Shown here in pieces: positions 34,960-44,200 of a stretch of 64,000 nucleotides of DNA. Made by a program: the position numbers and the translations under genes. The notes beneath the pieces are model-generated. The model did not search any database. It was not told the origin of the DNA and saw only the letters and a list, made by a program, of their open reading frames with translations. Numbering within the stretch: the first letter of the stretch is position 1; each line of letters begins with the position of its first letter. This DNA is from Erysipelotrichaceae bacterium (lineage in GTDB: Bacteria > Bacillota_I > Bacilli_A > Erysipelotrichales > Erysipelotrichaceae): assembly GCA_015058845.1 (NCBI GenBank), contig SVBO01000001.1, forward strand, positions 67,934 to 131,933, given 5' to 3'.

Positions 34960-37072
34960 ATATCATGCATTCTTATTGAAACGTAATAGACGTTTCATGC
35001 TTCTATACACATTCGCATTACTATTAACTTATCCATTATTAATGGTATTTGGTCATAGTATCTCGGATATATATGGTCTACGCACGATCGGACTGATCTT
35101 GAATATCTTGATCGCTATCGCAGCCAGTGTCTTTATCCCATTACTCATGTATCATTACACTACTTCTAAGAAGAGTCTAGATGTATACGATTCTCTACCA
35201 CTTCGTAAAGAATCCATGTTCAGGATCCATTATCTAGCTGGGATCACCATGATGTTATTACCATTACTAGTATCGATCCTAGTGGGATATGTATATATCC
35301 ATATTAGCCCAGAAGCACAAGCTCTATTACTAACATCATCTTATTACACACAAGCAACACTGTCCCTAGATCTACTACACTTCTTAGAAGTAGCTGTGGG
35401 TCTGATCGTTAGTTACTCTATCACGACATTCGTGAAACAGAACTGTGGTACGACAGTAGATGCGATCATTTATACAGCTGTTGTACATTTGATCCCATTA
35501 CTAACTTACTCAGCATTCTATTTATACCTAGATGCTACATTACTAGGATTCAATGAACGTTTCTCAGATAACATCATCTTGAATCTAACACCATTCCCGA
35601 TCATGTTTAATTTCTTTAATGATTATAATGCGGGTATCGTGAGTGTACCTAGATTCGTATACTTCATCGTCATTGCGCTAGTATTATTCTTTGCTAGTAG
35701 TTACTTATATGTGACACATAGAAGTGAGAGAAGTGAATCTCCATTCATGAACACTCTATTCTATCCGATCGTATCTGCTACGATCACAGTGATCGCTATG
35801 ATCATATTACACTCTGCTATGCAATATTCATTCGATACACTATCTCAAATCGTCTATCCGATCCTACTAGCATGTATCTTCTACTTAGTACTAGATGTGA
35901 TCGCGAATCGTGGATTTGGTAAGATCTTCCAAGCAGTGGTTAGGTTTGGTGGCTTAGTAGTCATCACCGCTGCATTGATCCTTCCGATCAAAGTAACACG
36001 TGGATTTGGTTTCGTAACACGTACACCTGATCTAGATACTATTGAATATGTGGAAGTATTCTTCCCATACAATATCAGTGAATTGATCCAGGTGAATGGA
36101 TTAAATGTAAGAGAAGCCGAAGAGATCCAACAAATACTAGATTTCCATGACTTGATCATTACAGAATATGATCAGTATGATTACTCTGATAATACCATGG
36201 CTGCTAGTACTGACTATACCAATACGTATCCATTCGCTATTGGCGATGAGTTACGCTATATCGAGTTCATCTATCATCTAGAAGATGGCGATGTTATAAA
36301 GAGATATTATCGTATTCCATTATCTTGGACACATTCTCTATTAGACTTCACAAATAGTCAAGCTGCTACAGACGCTCGTCTAGAGATCTTTGATCAAGAG
36401 AAGATCAAGGAAGTAGGGCCTACTGAGATGTATCTGGGTAATGAGGAGATCAAGAAAGAGATCGATCCTATGACTGTATATGAATTATTGAAAGAGGATA
36501 TGGAGAATATCTCTCAAGAGGAGTATCTAGGTGGTCTATATGCAAGCCTAGGTCAATTTGAGATGAATGCTCGTCAAGATGGTTTCTATCTATATTCTGC
36601 TTCTATCGATATTGATTCTTCTTATCTAAAGACTGCTGAATATCTATTAGAACATGGGGCAGTACCAGTGTATGAAAGTAGAAAGTTAGAAGAAGTCACT
36701 AAGATCCGCTTAGTATATCCTAATAATGAGAATAACTTAGTAGGTCATTACTCTTTACGTCATAACTACCCAATGTTTAATGAGACCTTAAAGGATTCTG
36801 GATTTAAGTATAAGGAATTAGATCTAGCTACTGCCTATGCGTTAACTCCATATATGCACAGTACAGCTTACTTTGAAGAGCCTGGTTACTTAGTAGAGAT
36901 GTATACTACTGATGAGTATGATTACCATCATTCAGAATACTTCCTGATCTCTCCAGAAGCTAGTGAGATCCTAGAGGAAGCTACTAGTGATATTCCATTT
37001 GCTTCTAATCTATATTACTATCAAGACTGGGATGATTATTATTACGGATCTATGGAAGTTAAGAGTTACTAA
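34934..37072 (+). CDS. ABC transporter permease with large C-terminal extracytoplasmic domain
   Basis: This protein of about 712 residues has an N-terminal membrane domain with about 8 to 10 hydrophobic segments (about residues 20-360). A soluble acidic domain (about 380-710) follows, rich in Tyr, Asp and Glu. GGAGG lies 9 bases before the ATG at 34934, which overlaps the ATPase gene by 26 bases. The tail is longer than in YtrC/D-type permeases and may sense or bind the substrate outside the cell. The following VTT gene starts at the stop (TAATG). Confidence 0.85.
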   Translation: MVRTMIEAKYHAFLLKRNRRFMLLYTFALLLTYPLLMVFGHSISDIYGLRTIGLILNILIAIAASVFIPLLMYHYTTSKKSLDVYDSLPLRKESMFRIHYLAGITMMLLPLLVSILVGYVYIHISPEAQALLLTSSYYTQATLSLDLLHFLEVAVGLIVSYSITTFVKQNCGTTVDAIIYTAVVHLIPLLTYSAFYLYLDATLLGFNERFSDNIILNLTPFPIMFNFFNDYNAGIVSVPRFVYFIVIALVLFFASSYLYVTHRSERSESPFMNTLFYPIVSATITVIAMIILHSAMQYSFDTLSQIVYPILLACIFYLVLDVIANRGFGKIFQAVVRFGGLVVITAALILPIKVTRGFGFVTRTPDLDTIEYVEVFFPYNISELIQVNGLNVREAEEIQQILDFHDLIITEYDQYDYSDNTMAASTDYTNTYPFAIGDELRYIEFIYHLEDGDVIKRYYRIPLSWTHSLLDFTNSQAATDARLEIFDQEKIKEVGPTEMYLGNEEIKKEIDPMTVYELLKEDMENISQEEYLGGLYASLGQFEMNARQDGFYLYSASIDIDSSYLKTAEYLLEHGAVPVYESRKLEEVTKIRLVYPNNENNLVGHYSLRHNYPMFNETLKDSGFKYKELDLATAYALTPYMHSTAYFEEPGYLVEMYTTDEYDYHHSEYFLISPEASEILEEATSDIPFASNLYYYQDWDDYYYGSMEVKSY

Positions 37073-37683
37073 TGAATACGATCTTATCTTGGTATCAAGA
37101 GATCTCTGATATCGCATTTTGGTTAGAGTTCATACAAGGGTTCAAGGATCTTGGACCCTTAGCTCCTATCCTTCTAGCCTTATTAGAATCTATCATACCA
37201 GCCTTACCACTCATCGTAATAGTATCCTTCAATGTAACAGCCCATGGCTTAGTATTAGGCTTTATATACTCTTGGGTAGGTTCTTTTATAGGAAGTGCTA
37301 TGATGTTCTTATTCTATCGCAAAGGATTCCATGCTTGGTTTACTAGATGGTCTAAGGATAAGAGGGGGATCAGTAAGATCACAGAGAAAGTCAATAAACA
37401 TGCGGGAAACGTCTTATTCGTACTCACTTCTCTACCATTTACCCCCAACTTCCTGATCAATCTAGTCTATGGTCTATCTAACATTGATAGTAAGTTCTTT
37501 ATAGCCACGATCTGCTTCTCTAAGTTATTAATGATCGGTAGTATGGCGGTATTTGGCCATTCTCTAACACAGATCAGTGAAGATCCGATCTATTTAATAC
37601 TATCCATCATAGGGATGTATATACTATACTTGATCTCTAAGAAAATGGCGGATAAGTATTTAGAACACTCTGATGATCAGTGA
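37072..37683 (+). CDS. VTT-domain (TVP38/TMEM64, DedA-like) membrane protein
   Basis: About four to five membrane segments carry the VTT signature: ALLESIIPALPLIV, GSFIGSAMMFLFYRKG and the SLPFTPNFLINLVYGLS region. VTT proteins act as lipid scramblases or carriers of undecaprenyl phosphate or other polar lipids. It shares its first base with the permease stop (TAATG), so it belongs to the GntR-ABC operon. That hints that the exporter and this protein both act on envelope lipids or on cell-wall antibiotic tolerance. Confidence 0.85.
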   Translation: MNTILSWYQEISDIAFWLEFIQGFKDLGPLAPILLALLESIIPALPLIVIVSFNVTAHGLVLGFIYSWVGSFIGSAMMFLFYRKGFHAWFTRWSKDKRGISKITEKVNKHAGNVLFVLTSLPFTPNFLINLVYGLSNIDSKFFIATICFSKLLMIGSMAVFGHSLTQISEDPIYLILSIIGMYILYLISKKMADKYLEHSDDQ

Positions 37684-37692
37684 TATATAAAT

Positions 37693-37724
37693 AGTTGAGA
37701 TATTTTGATCTCAACTTTTTATTT
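37693..37724 (+). terminator. Terminator of the GntR-ABC-VTT operon
   Basis: Stem AGTTGAGA/TCTCAACT around TATTTTGA, then TTTTTATTTTG. Confidence 0.9.
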
Positions 37725-37793
37725 TGCGTACTTTCTTACTACCATTTTCGTATACATGTGATATACTATATGAAATATTAGAGGAGGGTATAT

Positions 37794-39497
37794 ATGAAAG
37801 AGTTATTTTATTTCAAGAAGAATATTGGTATTCTGAATTATACAAAGGCATATCCTACTACATTTGATGAAGTACTTGTAGCAGAGGGATTTACAGAGAT
37901 GTTGAAGAGATTCTTAGAAAGTATTCGTGAAGAGAATGTGAATCAATTCGAGTATCTATGTCCTACTGGTAATATTACTAAGAGTACAAAGGATATCATC
38001 CATGTACTGAAAGCATTAACGATCTATCAATTAGATGAGATCGATTCTATGTATCTCACTACAGACAATCTCAGTAAGTTTGAAGCATTCGTAGAAGACT
38101 TCTATGACTACTGGCGTCATATCACACGTTACTCATTGATCTCTACCCAAACTTCTGGTGGATTCCAATTAGCAAACTTCATTGAAGCAGATTCTCGTTT
38201 CAATCAATTGATCTTGTCATTATATCGTACGATCCAAGAGAAGGTACAAGGTAAGAAGAACCGTGTGTATCGTCAATTAAATGCAGGTACGAACGCTTGT
38301 ATCGTGACTCGTGAAGTAAAATGGGATGTTCCATTTGGATATGATGCACTAAAGAAGATCCCTTTCATTGACTCTTTGATGTTACGTACACCTCTGATCA
38401 TCCATACAGCTTCTAATAAGCGTTATGGTAGCTTTGAGGAAGTATATACAAATCCATTTGATGACTTGCAATTAGATCGTAATGAATGGTTATGTTTCCC
38501 AGCTAAGATTGGTGAATTACTAACATTCATTTATTTCCATAGAGACTTTATGTCTAATGGTATTTCTTTAGGTAACCTATTTGAAATGGCTTCTGCTGAG
38601 GAATACTATGGAAAGCGTCCTGATCTGATCTGTTTATTTGGAGTACCTGATGGTAAGAAGGAAACTTCTTTCTATTTGGATAAGAATACGAATATTTATA
38701 TTGGTTACTTGTCACATGATGAAGTGATCGAATACTTTGGATATATTAAGAAAATGGCTCTAACTCTTCATAACCTAGAGATGATGAAGCGTGGTAGATT
38801 ACCGATCCATGGTTCTATGGTAGATATTACTCTAAAGAATGGTGTGAAGAAGGGTGTTATGTTTATTGGAGATAGTGGGGCTGGTAAGAGTGAGACTATC
38901 GAGGCGCTTCGTAATGCGAGTGAAGGTGTGATCACTAAGATGGATGTGATCTTTGATGATATGGGTTGTATGACTATGTGTGAGGATCATGTATTTGCGC
39001 AAGGTACTGAGACTGGGGCATTCGTTCGTCTAGATGACTTAGAGAAGGGTACTGCTTATCGTGATATGGACCGTTCTGTATTCATGAATCCTGAGAATAA
39101 TAATGCTCGTGTTATTATTCCAACTACTGAGTATGAGAATGTGGTAGCTCATCATAAGGTAGATATGTTACTATATGCGAATAACTATACAGATGCGTAT
39201 GGATTAAATTCATTTAAAGATATGCAAGAGGGTAAGAAGACTTTCGCAGAAGGGAAACGTTTCGCTCTAGGTACTACGCATGAATCTGGTATGACTTCTA
39301 GTTACTTTGCGAATCCATTTGGACCATTACAGAAACAAGAGTTATGTGATGAGTTACTAGATAAGGCATTCAAGATCATGTATGAGAATGATGTATATGT
39401 AGGAGAGATCTATACTCGCTTAGGTGTTAAGTCTGGTAATAAGGATGGTATCAAGGAAGCTGCAACTGCTTTACTAGAACTATTGAATCAGGAATAA
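37794..39497 (+). CDS. PEPCK/HPr-kinase-superfamily P-loop protein of unknown role
   Basis: Residues 345-440 carry a P-loop FIGDSGAGKSETI (Walker A at 359-367) followed by DDMG at 388-391, the arrangement seen in HPr kinase and ATP-type phosphoenolpyruvate carboxykinase. The N-terminal 330 residues do not resemble either in a way I can name. The C-terminal 130 residues include KRFALGTTHESGMTSSYFAN. Database entries of this type are often labelled PEP carboxykinase, but the Walker A is closer to HPr kinase (GDSGVGKSE type). It stands alone between two terminators. I treat it as a kinase-like enzyme of unknown substrate. Confidence 0.7.
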   Translation: MKELFYFKKNIGILNYTKAYPTTFDEVLVAEGFTEMLKRFLESIREENVNQFEYLCPTGNITKSTKDIIHVLKALTIYQLDEIDSMYLTTDNLSKFEAFVEDFYDYWRHITRYSLISTQTSGGFQLANFIEADSRFNQLILSLYRTIQEKVQGKKNRVYRQLNAGTNACIVTREVKWDVPFGYDALKKIPFIDSLMLRTPLIIHTASNKRYGSFEEVYTNPFDDLQLDRNEWLCFPAKIGELLTFIYFHRDFMSNGISLGNLFEMASAEEYYGKRPDLICLFGVPDGKKETSFYLDKNTNIYIGYLSHDEVIEYFGYIKKMALTLHNLEMMKRGRLPIHGSMVDITLKNGVKKGVMFIGDSGAGKSETIEALRNASEGVITKMDVIFDDMGCMTMCEDHVFAQGTETGAFVRLDDLEKGTAYRDMDRSVFMNPENNNARVIIPTTEYENVVAHHKVDMLLYANNYTDAYGLNSFKDMQEGKKTFAEGKRFALGTTHESGMTSSYFANPFGPLQKQELCDELLDKAFKIMYENDVYVGEIYTRLGVKSGNKDGIKEAATALLELLNQE

Positions 39498-39503
39498 TAG
39501 ATA

Positions 39504-39535
39504 GAAGGTGTGAATTACTCACACCTTTTACTTTC
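39504..39535 (+). terminator. Terminator of the PEPCK/HPrK-like gene
   Basis: Hairpin AAGGTGTGA-ATTAC-TCACACCTT, then TTACTTTC. Confidence 0.88.
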
Positions 39536-39596
39536 ACTTAACAATCTTTCGTATTTCTATGGTATAATACAAGTAATCATGTAAAGAGGTATAAAT

Positions 39597-40706
39597 ATGA
39601 AGAAGATAGTAAGCATCATGATCACTCTATTACTATGTATAAATCTAACAGCATGTGGTAGTGACCAAACAACCAACCAAGAAAACAATGACCAAACAAA
39701 TATCACTGACACTACAGATGATACACAAACTGATCTAAATCAAACAGAAAGTCTTCCTATGAATATCCAGGAAGGATATACATGTACAGTAAACGGATAT
39801 GAAGGATATGTTGTAGTAAGTAACTATGAAGTATATCCAGATGACATGAACCCTGGTTCTCAGATCAGAACAGCTACTATGCATACAGTATTTGAGAATG
39901 TTCCAGAGGATTTTTCAGTAGGTACTACAGTATTCCCGGTGAGTGGTGCTCCTGAGTATATGGATGATTATGTATACTTGATCGAAACAGAGGATGGAGA
40001 AGATCTGATCTTTAAGTATGATAATATGGTAATGTATTCTACTTATGAGAATGGTACATACACTAATGAGATGTTAGTAAGTTATGTTGTACCTGAATAC
40101 TATGATGAAGTAGCATTTGCTCTTACTTATGGAGAGCCTATTGATCATCTTAGCACTGCTTCTAAAGAAGAAATAGTTTCCTCAGATACTCTATGGTTTA
40201 CTATGGGTAGTTTACACAATGGTATTCTATCTTACCAAGGAAGGCCTCTTGCTACTGCTGTGGGTACTGTAAATGTGGAAGAAGTATTTGGAAATATTAC
40301 TGGTAATGGTCAATATGAAGATGACCTTGTAAATGTCCCTGATGAACCATCTAATAACTTATCCTTCCAGATCATTGAAACTAATGCGATCATGAGTGCT
40401 TCTAATGGGGTTAGTAGCATTTCCTTTGGACCACTTACTCTATTAGACTACTATGATGGTATCTATAATATGAGTGTTGAGATCAATTATACTGGTATTC
40501 CTAGTAACAGTATGATCGAGTGTTTCTTATTCGATGCTTTAACTGAAGTACATATCGATCGATTAGAAAGAAGTGTGGAAGGTAATGGTACTATTGAATT
40601 CTTCTTTGAATCTAGTAATATCACTCCACCATTCACATTCTCTGCTGGTATCATCACTAATGGAGAATACTCTAACAACATCCATGTAGATGTGGAAGTA
40701 CAATAA
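39597..40706 (+). CDS. Putative lipoprotein of unknown function (369 aa)
   Basis: The signal MKKIVSIMITLLLCINLTACGS has a TAC lipobox. A Thr/Asn/Asp-rich linker (about residues 23-52) leads to two beta-rich parts, about 55-230 and 250-369; the second resembles an immunoglobulin-like fold by its alternating pattern, though I cannot name a family. AAAGAGG precedes the ATG. It is flanked by terminators and is probably monocistronic and surface exposed. Confidence 0.7.
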   Translation: MKKIVSIMITLLLCINLTACGSDQTTNQENNDQTNITDTTDDTQTDLNQTESLPMNIQEGYTCTVNGYEGYVVVSNYEVYPDDMNPGSQIRTATMHTVFENVPEDFSVGTTVFPVSGAPEYMDDYVYLIETEDGEDLIFKYDNMVMYSTYENGTYTNEMLVSYVVPEYYDEVAFALTYGEPIDHLSTASKEEIVSSDTLWFTMGSLHNGILSYQGRPLATAVGTVNVEEVFGNITGNGQYEDDLVNVPDEPSNNLSFQIIETNAIMSASNGVSSISFGPLTLLDYYDGIYNMSVEINYTGIPSNSMIECFLFDALTEVHIDRLERSVEGNGTIEFFFESSNITPPFTFSAGIITNGEYSNNIHVDVEVQ

Positions 40707-40710
40707 CACT

Positions 40711-40735
40711 AGACTGACTTATGTCAGTCTTTTCT
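40711..40735 (+). terminator. Terminator of the 39.6 kb lipoprotein gene
   Basis: AGACTGAC-TTAT-GTCAGTCT, then TTTCT. Confidence 0.88.
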
Positions 40736-40787
40736 AATTGATTTCTAAGTATATTTACTCTATGATGTATATAAGCGAGGGACCCTT

Positions 40788-41384
40788 ATGACTAACAATA
40801 GACTCCAACAACAATTTGATTTCATCAAAGAGATCGATAAAGAGAAACTGATCAAAAGACAAACACTATTAACAGATGGCATAACACATGAGAATGATGC
40901 GGAACATGCTTGGCATATGGCGATCATGACATTATTACTCAGTGAATATTCTAATGAGAAGATTGATACACTTAAGACGATCTCCATGTTACTGATCCAT
41001 GATCTGGTAGAGATCTATGCAGGGGATACATATGCGTATGATGAGGTATCTAAGCTAGATCAAAGAGAAAGAGAATTAATGGCTGCGGATAAGATCTTTG
41101 GAATGTTACCAGGTGATCAAGGTAGCAAGTTTAGAGAGTTATGGGATGAGTTTGAAGAGGGAGATACGCCTGAAGCTAAGTTTGCTAGATCTATGGATCG
41201 TATCCAACCTATGATGTTGAATGATGCTACTGAGGGTAAGATGTGGATGGAACATGGTGTTAGATTATCTCAAGTAATGAAGCGTAATGAGAAGATAGAG
41301 CTAGGTTCTAAAGAGTTATGGGACTATGCTAGAGAGACATTCATTCTACCTAATGTAGAGATGGGTAAGATCAAGAAGAATTAG
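40788..41384 (+). CDS. HD-domain hydrolase (YfbR/HDDC2-like)
   Basis: The HD metal motifs are ENDAEHAWHMA (His) and LLIHDLVEIYAGDTYAYD (HD then D), with further ligand ARSMDRIQPMM. This pattern fits the HDDC2/YfbR group of 5'-deoxynucleotidases. The frame starts at ATG 40788 after a GAGGGACCC region. A DUF4186 gene starts 1 base after its stop, so they are co-transcribed. Substrate is inferred from family only. Confidence 0.85.
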   Translation: MTNNRLQQQFDFIKEIDKEKLIKRQTLLTDGITHENDAEHAWHMAIMTLLLSEYSNEKIDTLKTISMLLIHDLVEIYAGDTYAYDEVSKLDQRERELMAADKIFGMLPGDQGSKFRELWDEFEEGDTPEAKFARSMDRIQPMMLNDATEGKMWMEHGVRLSQVMKRNEKIELGSKELWDYARETFILPNVEMGKIKKN

Positions 41385-41385
41385 T

Positions 41386-41748
41386 ATGGCTACGATACAA
41401 GAGGCTTTAGGTAAGCTTAAGAAGTCTAGTTTTCGAAGTAAATTCCATCTCTCTCAAAAGGATAAGGAATATATTCAAGCAAAGGGGATCGATGTGATCA
41501 GAGAGCATTGTGCTGACTTTGTAAGAGATAGACTTGCTCCTGCTTACATAGAGAATGATGGGAAACAGACACCTATGAGAGGTCATCCTGTGTTTGTGGC
41601 TCAGCATGCATGTGCTTGTTGTTGTAGAGGTTGTTTGGAGAAGTGGTATCATGTGAAGAATGGTATAGAGCTCACACCACTACAACAAGAGAAGATCACT
41701 AACTTATTAATGACATGGATAGAAGAGGAAATGAATACTCCTTATTGA
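41386..41748 (+). CDS. DUF4186 family protein
   Basis: This 120-residue protein carries MRGHPVFVAQHACACCCRGC followed by LEKWYHV, the hallmark of DUF4186. The cluster of cysteines (CACCCRGC) suggests metal binding. Function is unknown. It starts 1 base after the HD hydrolase gene, which may indicate a shared role in nucleotide clean-up, but that is a guess from position. Confidence 0.88.
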   Translation: MATIQEALGKLKKSSFRSKFHLSQKDKEYIQAKGIDVIREHCADFVRDRLAPAYIENDGKQTPMRGHPVFVAQHACACCCRGCLEKWYHVKNGIELTPLQQEKITNLLMTWIEEEMNTPY

Positions 41749-41784
41749 TCCTATCTAATTTTTCTGATGTTTGGAGGTATATTT

Positions 41785-42237
41785 ATGCAAGAAATACTAG
41801 AGACATTAACCTCAAATAATGATGTGTATGCATATTCTGTTGCAGATAGAATTATCTCTGAGAGTATGGATAGTGATAAATGGTATAAATACTTTGATGA
41901 TTTCACAGCTTTACTCAACCATCCGAAATCATTAGTAAGAAACCGTATATTATTTATTCTAGCTGCTAATGCACAATGGGATGAGGAGGATCGTTTTGAT
42001 ACTATTCTGGATGATTATCTATCTCATGTTACTGATAAGAAACCAATTACGGCTAGACAATGTATCAAGGCTTTAGTACAAGTGGGTAAAGCAAAGCCAA
42101 AGTATATTTCGACAATAGTTGACCATCTCCACAGTGCTGACCTATCCCAATATAAGGATAGTATGCGACCATTGATCGAGAGAGATATCAATGATACTAT
42201 AGAAGCATTGTTACATGATCATGTTGGTAACATTTGA
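41785..42237 (+). CDS. HEAT-repeat-like conserved protein
   Basis: The helical sequence has the HEAT-type segments HPKSLVRNRILFILAANAQW and ITARQCIKALVQVGKAKPKY. Homologues in Clostridia are sometimes called SufBD proteins, but nothing here resembles SufB or SufD. GGAGG lies 7 bases before the ATG at 41785; the upstream ATG in frame is inside that leader. It follows the HD and DUF4186 genes in the same direction. It is a likely protein-interaction scaffold with unknown partner. Confidence 0.7.
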   Translation: MQEILETLTSNNDVYAYSVADRIISESMDSDKWYKYFDDFTALLNHPKSLVRNRILFILAANAQWDEEDRFDTILDDYLSHVTDKKPITARQCIKALVQVGKAKPKYISTIVDHLHSADLSQYKDSMRPLIERDINDTIEALLHDHVGNI

Positions 42238-42285
42238 TCATTTCTCTTGCTACAGCAATATACTGATAAGTTCGTTATACAAAAC

Positions 42286-42314
42286 AAGGTCTGAGGAGCA
42301 CTCCCCAGACCTTT
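42286..42314 (-). terminator. Terminator of gdhA
   Basis: On the minus strand, AAGGTCTG...CAGACCTT with an inner GGAG/CTCC stem is followed by GTTTTG. Confidence 0.8.
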
Positions 42315-42322
42315 ACTATATT

Positions 42323-43660
42323 CTAATATTCTCCTTGTAATACCATTGCCTCAATGACCTTACTAGCACCCGCTAAGTTAGCTCCTGCTACATAGTTATA
42401 AGACGGTAGATCATATTCTCTCATCGCTTGTAGACATTGCGCATGGATCGCCTTCATGATATCTTGTAACTTACTATCTACTTCCTCAGCACTCCATGCT
42501 AGACGCATACTATTCTGAGTCATTTCTAGTGCAGATGTAGCTACCCCACCAGCATTGGCAGCCTTACCTGGAGCATATAAGATATGATTCTCTAGATATA
42601 AAGCAATAGCCTCATTACTATTAGGCATATTAGCCCCTTCAGCAATCGCTACTACCCCTCTATCGATCAATCTTTGCGCACGTTCTAAGTTGATCTCATT
42701 TTGAGTAGCACATGGTAATACGATCTTAGCACATACTTCCCCATCATAGACACTACCAGTATAATATTCCCCATGACCAGCATATTCCACATACTTTTCA
42801 AGAGAAGTTCTCTCTACTTCCTTGATATGCTTCACTACCTCTAGATCTAAATTCTCATCTACGATATATCCCTTAGAATCACTCATAGCAATGACCTTCA
42901 TACCCTTTGCAAAACACTTCTCAGCCGCATAGATCGCTACATTCCCACTACCGGATACGATCACACTGTAGCCAGTTGGATCAATATGATTGGCCTTCAG
43001 CATTTCCTCTAAGAAGTATACTAACCCATAACCCGTAGCCTGCTTACGTACTAAAGAACCACCATACACAACACCCTTACCAGTTAACACACCTCGTTCA
43101 CTTGCCCCTACAATACGACGATATTGGCCATATAGATACCCGATCTCTCTAGCACCCACGCCCATATCACCAGCAGGAACATCTACATTTTCCCCAATAT
43201 GACGATATAACTCAGTCATGAAACTCTGACAAAATCTCAAGATCTCTCCTTCACTCTTCCCCTTAGGATCAAAGTCACTACCACCCTTAGCACCCCCGAT
43301 AGGAAGTGTTGTTAGAGCATTCTTGAAACATTGCTCAAAGCCTAAGAACTTCATAATACTTAAATTAACACTTGGATGGAAACGAATACCGCCCTTATAA
43401 GGACCTAGTACCCCATTGTATTGCACACGATATCCTCTATTCACATGCACTTGCCCATGATCATCTGTCCAAGGTACTCTGAAAGAGATCACTCTTTCAG
43501 GCTCGATCAATCTCTCTAACACTGCCATCTTCTCATATTCAGGATGTTTCTCGAAGATCGGAGCAATACTGTGTAGAACTTCCTCTACTGCTTGGATGAA
43601 GACTGTTTGATCTTTATCCTTCAATTTTGTTTGCTCAATGACTCTTTCAATATAACTCAT
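42323..43660 (-). CDS. gdhA: NADP-type glutamate dehydrogenase
   Basis: GdhA makes glutamate from 2-oxoglutarate and ammonia. The catalytic lysine regions are NGVLGPYKGGIRFHP and LPIGGAKGGSDFDPKGKS, and the nucleotide fold begins VIVSGSGNVAIYAAE. At 445 residues it belongs to the hexameric class used for assimilation in anaerobic Firmicutes. The gene stands alone with its own terminator. Confidence 0.95.
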   Translation of the reverse strand: MSYIERVIEQTKLKDKDQTVFIQAVEEVLHSIAPIFEKHPEYEKMAVLERLIEPERVISFRVPWTDDHGQVHVNRGYRVQYNGVLGPYKGGIRFHPSVNLSIMKFLGFEQCFKNALTTLPIGGAKGGSDFDPKGKSEGEILRFCQSFMTELYRHIGENVDVPAGDMGVGAREIGYLYGQYRRIVGASERGVLTGKGVVYGGSLVRKQATGYGLVYFLEEMLKANHIDPTGYSVIVSGSGNVAIYAAEKCFAKGMKVIAMSDSKGYIVDENLDLEVVKHIKEVERTSLEKYVEYAGHGEYYTGSVYDGEVCAKIVLPCATQNEINLERAQRLIDRGVVAIAEGANMPNSNEAIALYLENHILYAPGKAANAGGVATSALEMTQNSMRLAWSAEEVDSKLQDIMKAIHAQCLQAMREYDLPSYNYVAGANLAGASKVIEAMVLQGEY

Positions 43661-43754
43661 ATGCTCATCTCCATTCTTGTTGTATATTATAATAGCATAT
43701 TCTCTATTATATTGGTAAGACTTATTCTTTTAATTATATATTTAAGTAACTTAA

Positions 43755-43778
43755 AAAGATGGTCTCCCATCTTTCTAG
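43755..43778 (-). terminator. Terminator of mscL
   Basis: Hairpin AAGATGGGAGACCATCTT on the minus strand, followed by TTTAAG. Confidence 0.8.
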
Positions 43779-44182
43779 TCTTCTAATTGTGATGTACAGT
43801 GTGGACAACGTGTTGCATCGATCGCAATAGTGCTCTTACAGAATGGACATACCTTAGTAGTAGGTGCTGCTGGCGCTGCAGGTTCTTCATTCTTTTCTCC
43901 TAACTTAGATGCTGTGTTCATAGCCTTCACGATACAGAATAATACAAATGCTGTGATCAAGAAGTTGACTACTGCAGATGCAAATGTAGATACAAATCCC
44001 ATGATGTCTGTAAAGCTATACTTAGCAGCTCCTGTGACAAAGTTTAGAATAGGATTGATGAAGTTCTCAGTAAGAGAACTTACGATCCCTGTGAAAGCAC
44101 CACCGACGATCACACCGACAGCCATATCTAACACATTCCCACGTAACGCAAATTTCTTGAATTCATTCATAAAGTTCTTCAT
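43775..44182 (-). CDS. mscL: Large-conductance mechanosensitive channel with C-terminal zinc ribbon
   Basis: The N-terminal amphipathic helix and first pore helix (EFKKFALRGNVLDMAVGVIVG) and the second membrane segment (VNFLITAFVLFCIVKAMN) define MscL, a tension-gated channel that releases solutes on osmotic downshock. After the channel the chain adds a zinc ribbon CPFCKSTIAIDATRCPHC (two CxxC pairs). That tail replaces the usual cytoplasmic helix bundle and occurs in some Firmicutes MscL proteins. AGGAGGAAG precedes the ATG. Confidence 0.94.
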   Translation of the reverse strand: MKNFMNEFKKFALRGNVLDMAVGVIVGGAFTGIVSSLTENFINPILNFVTGAAKYSFTDIMGFVSTFASAVVNFLITAFVLFCIVKAMNTASKLGEKNEEPAAPAAPTTKVCPFCKSTIAIDATRCPHCTSQLED

Positions 44183-44200
44183 ATATCTTCCTCCTCCATA

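Noticed and set aside
37794-39497. Straight annotation as PEP carboxykinase
   Set aside because: Only the P-loop part resembles the family, and the Walker A is closer to HPr kinase; substrate residues cannot be confirmed by eye.
41785-42237. SufBD iron-sulfur assembly protein
   Set aside because: The sequence is short, helical and HEAT-like with no SufB/SufD beta-helix; the name is a database habit.
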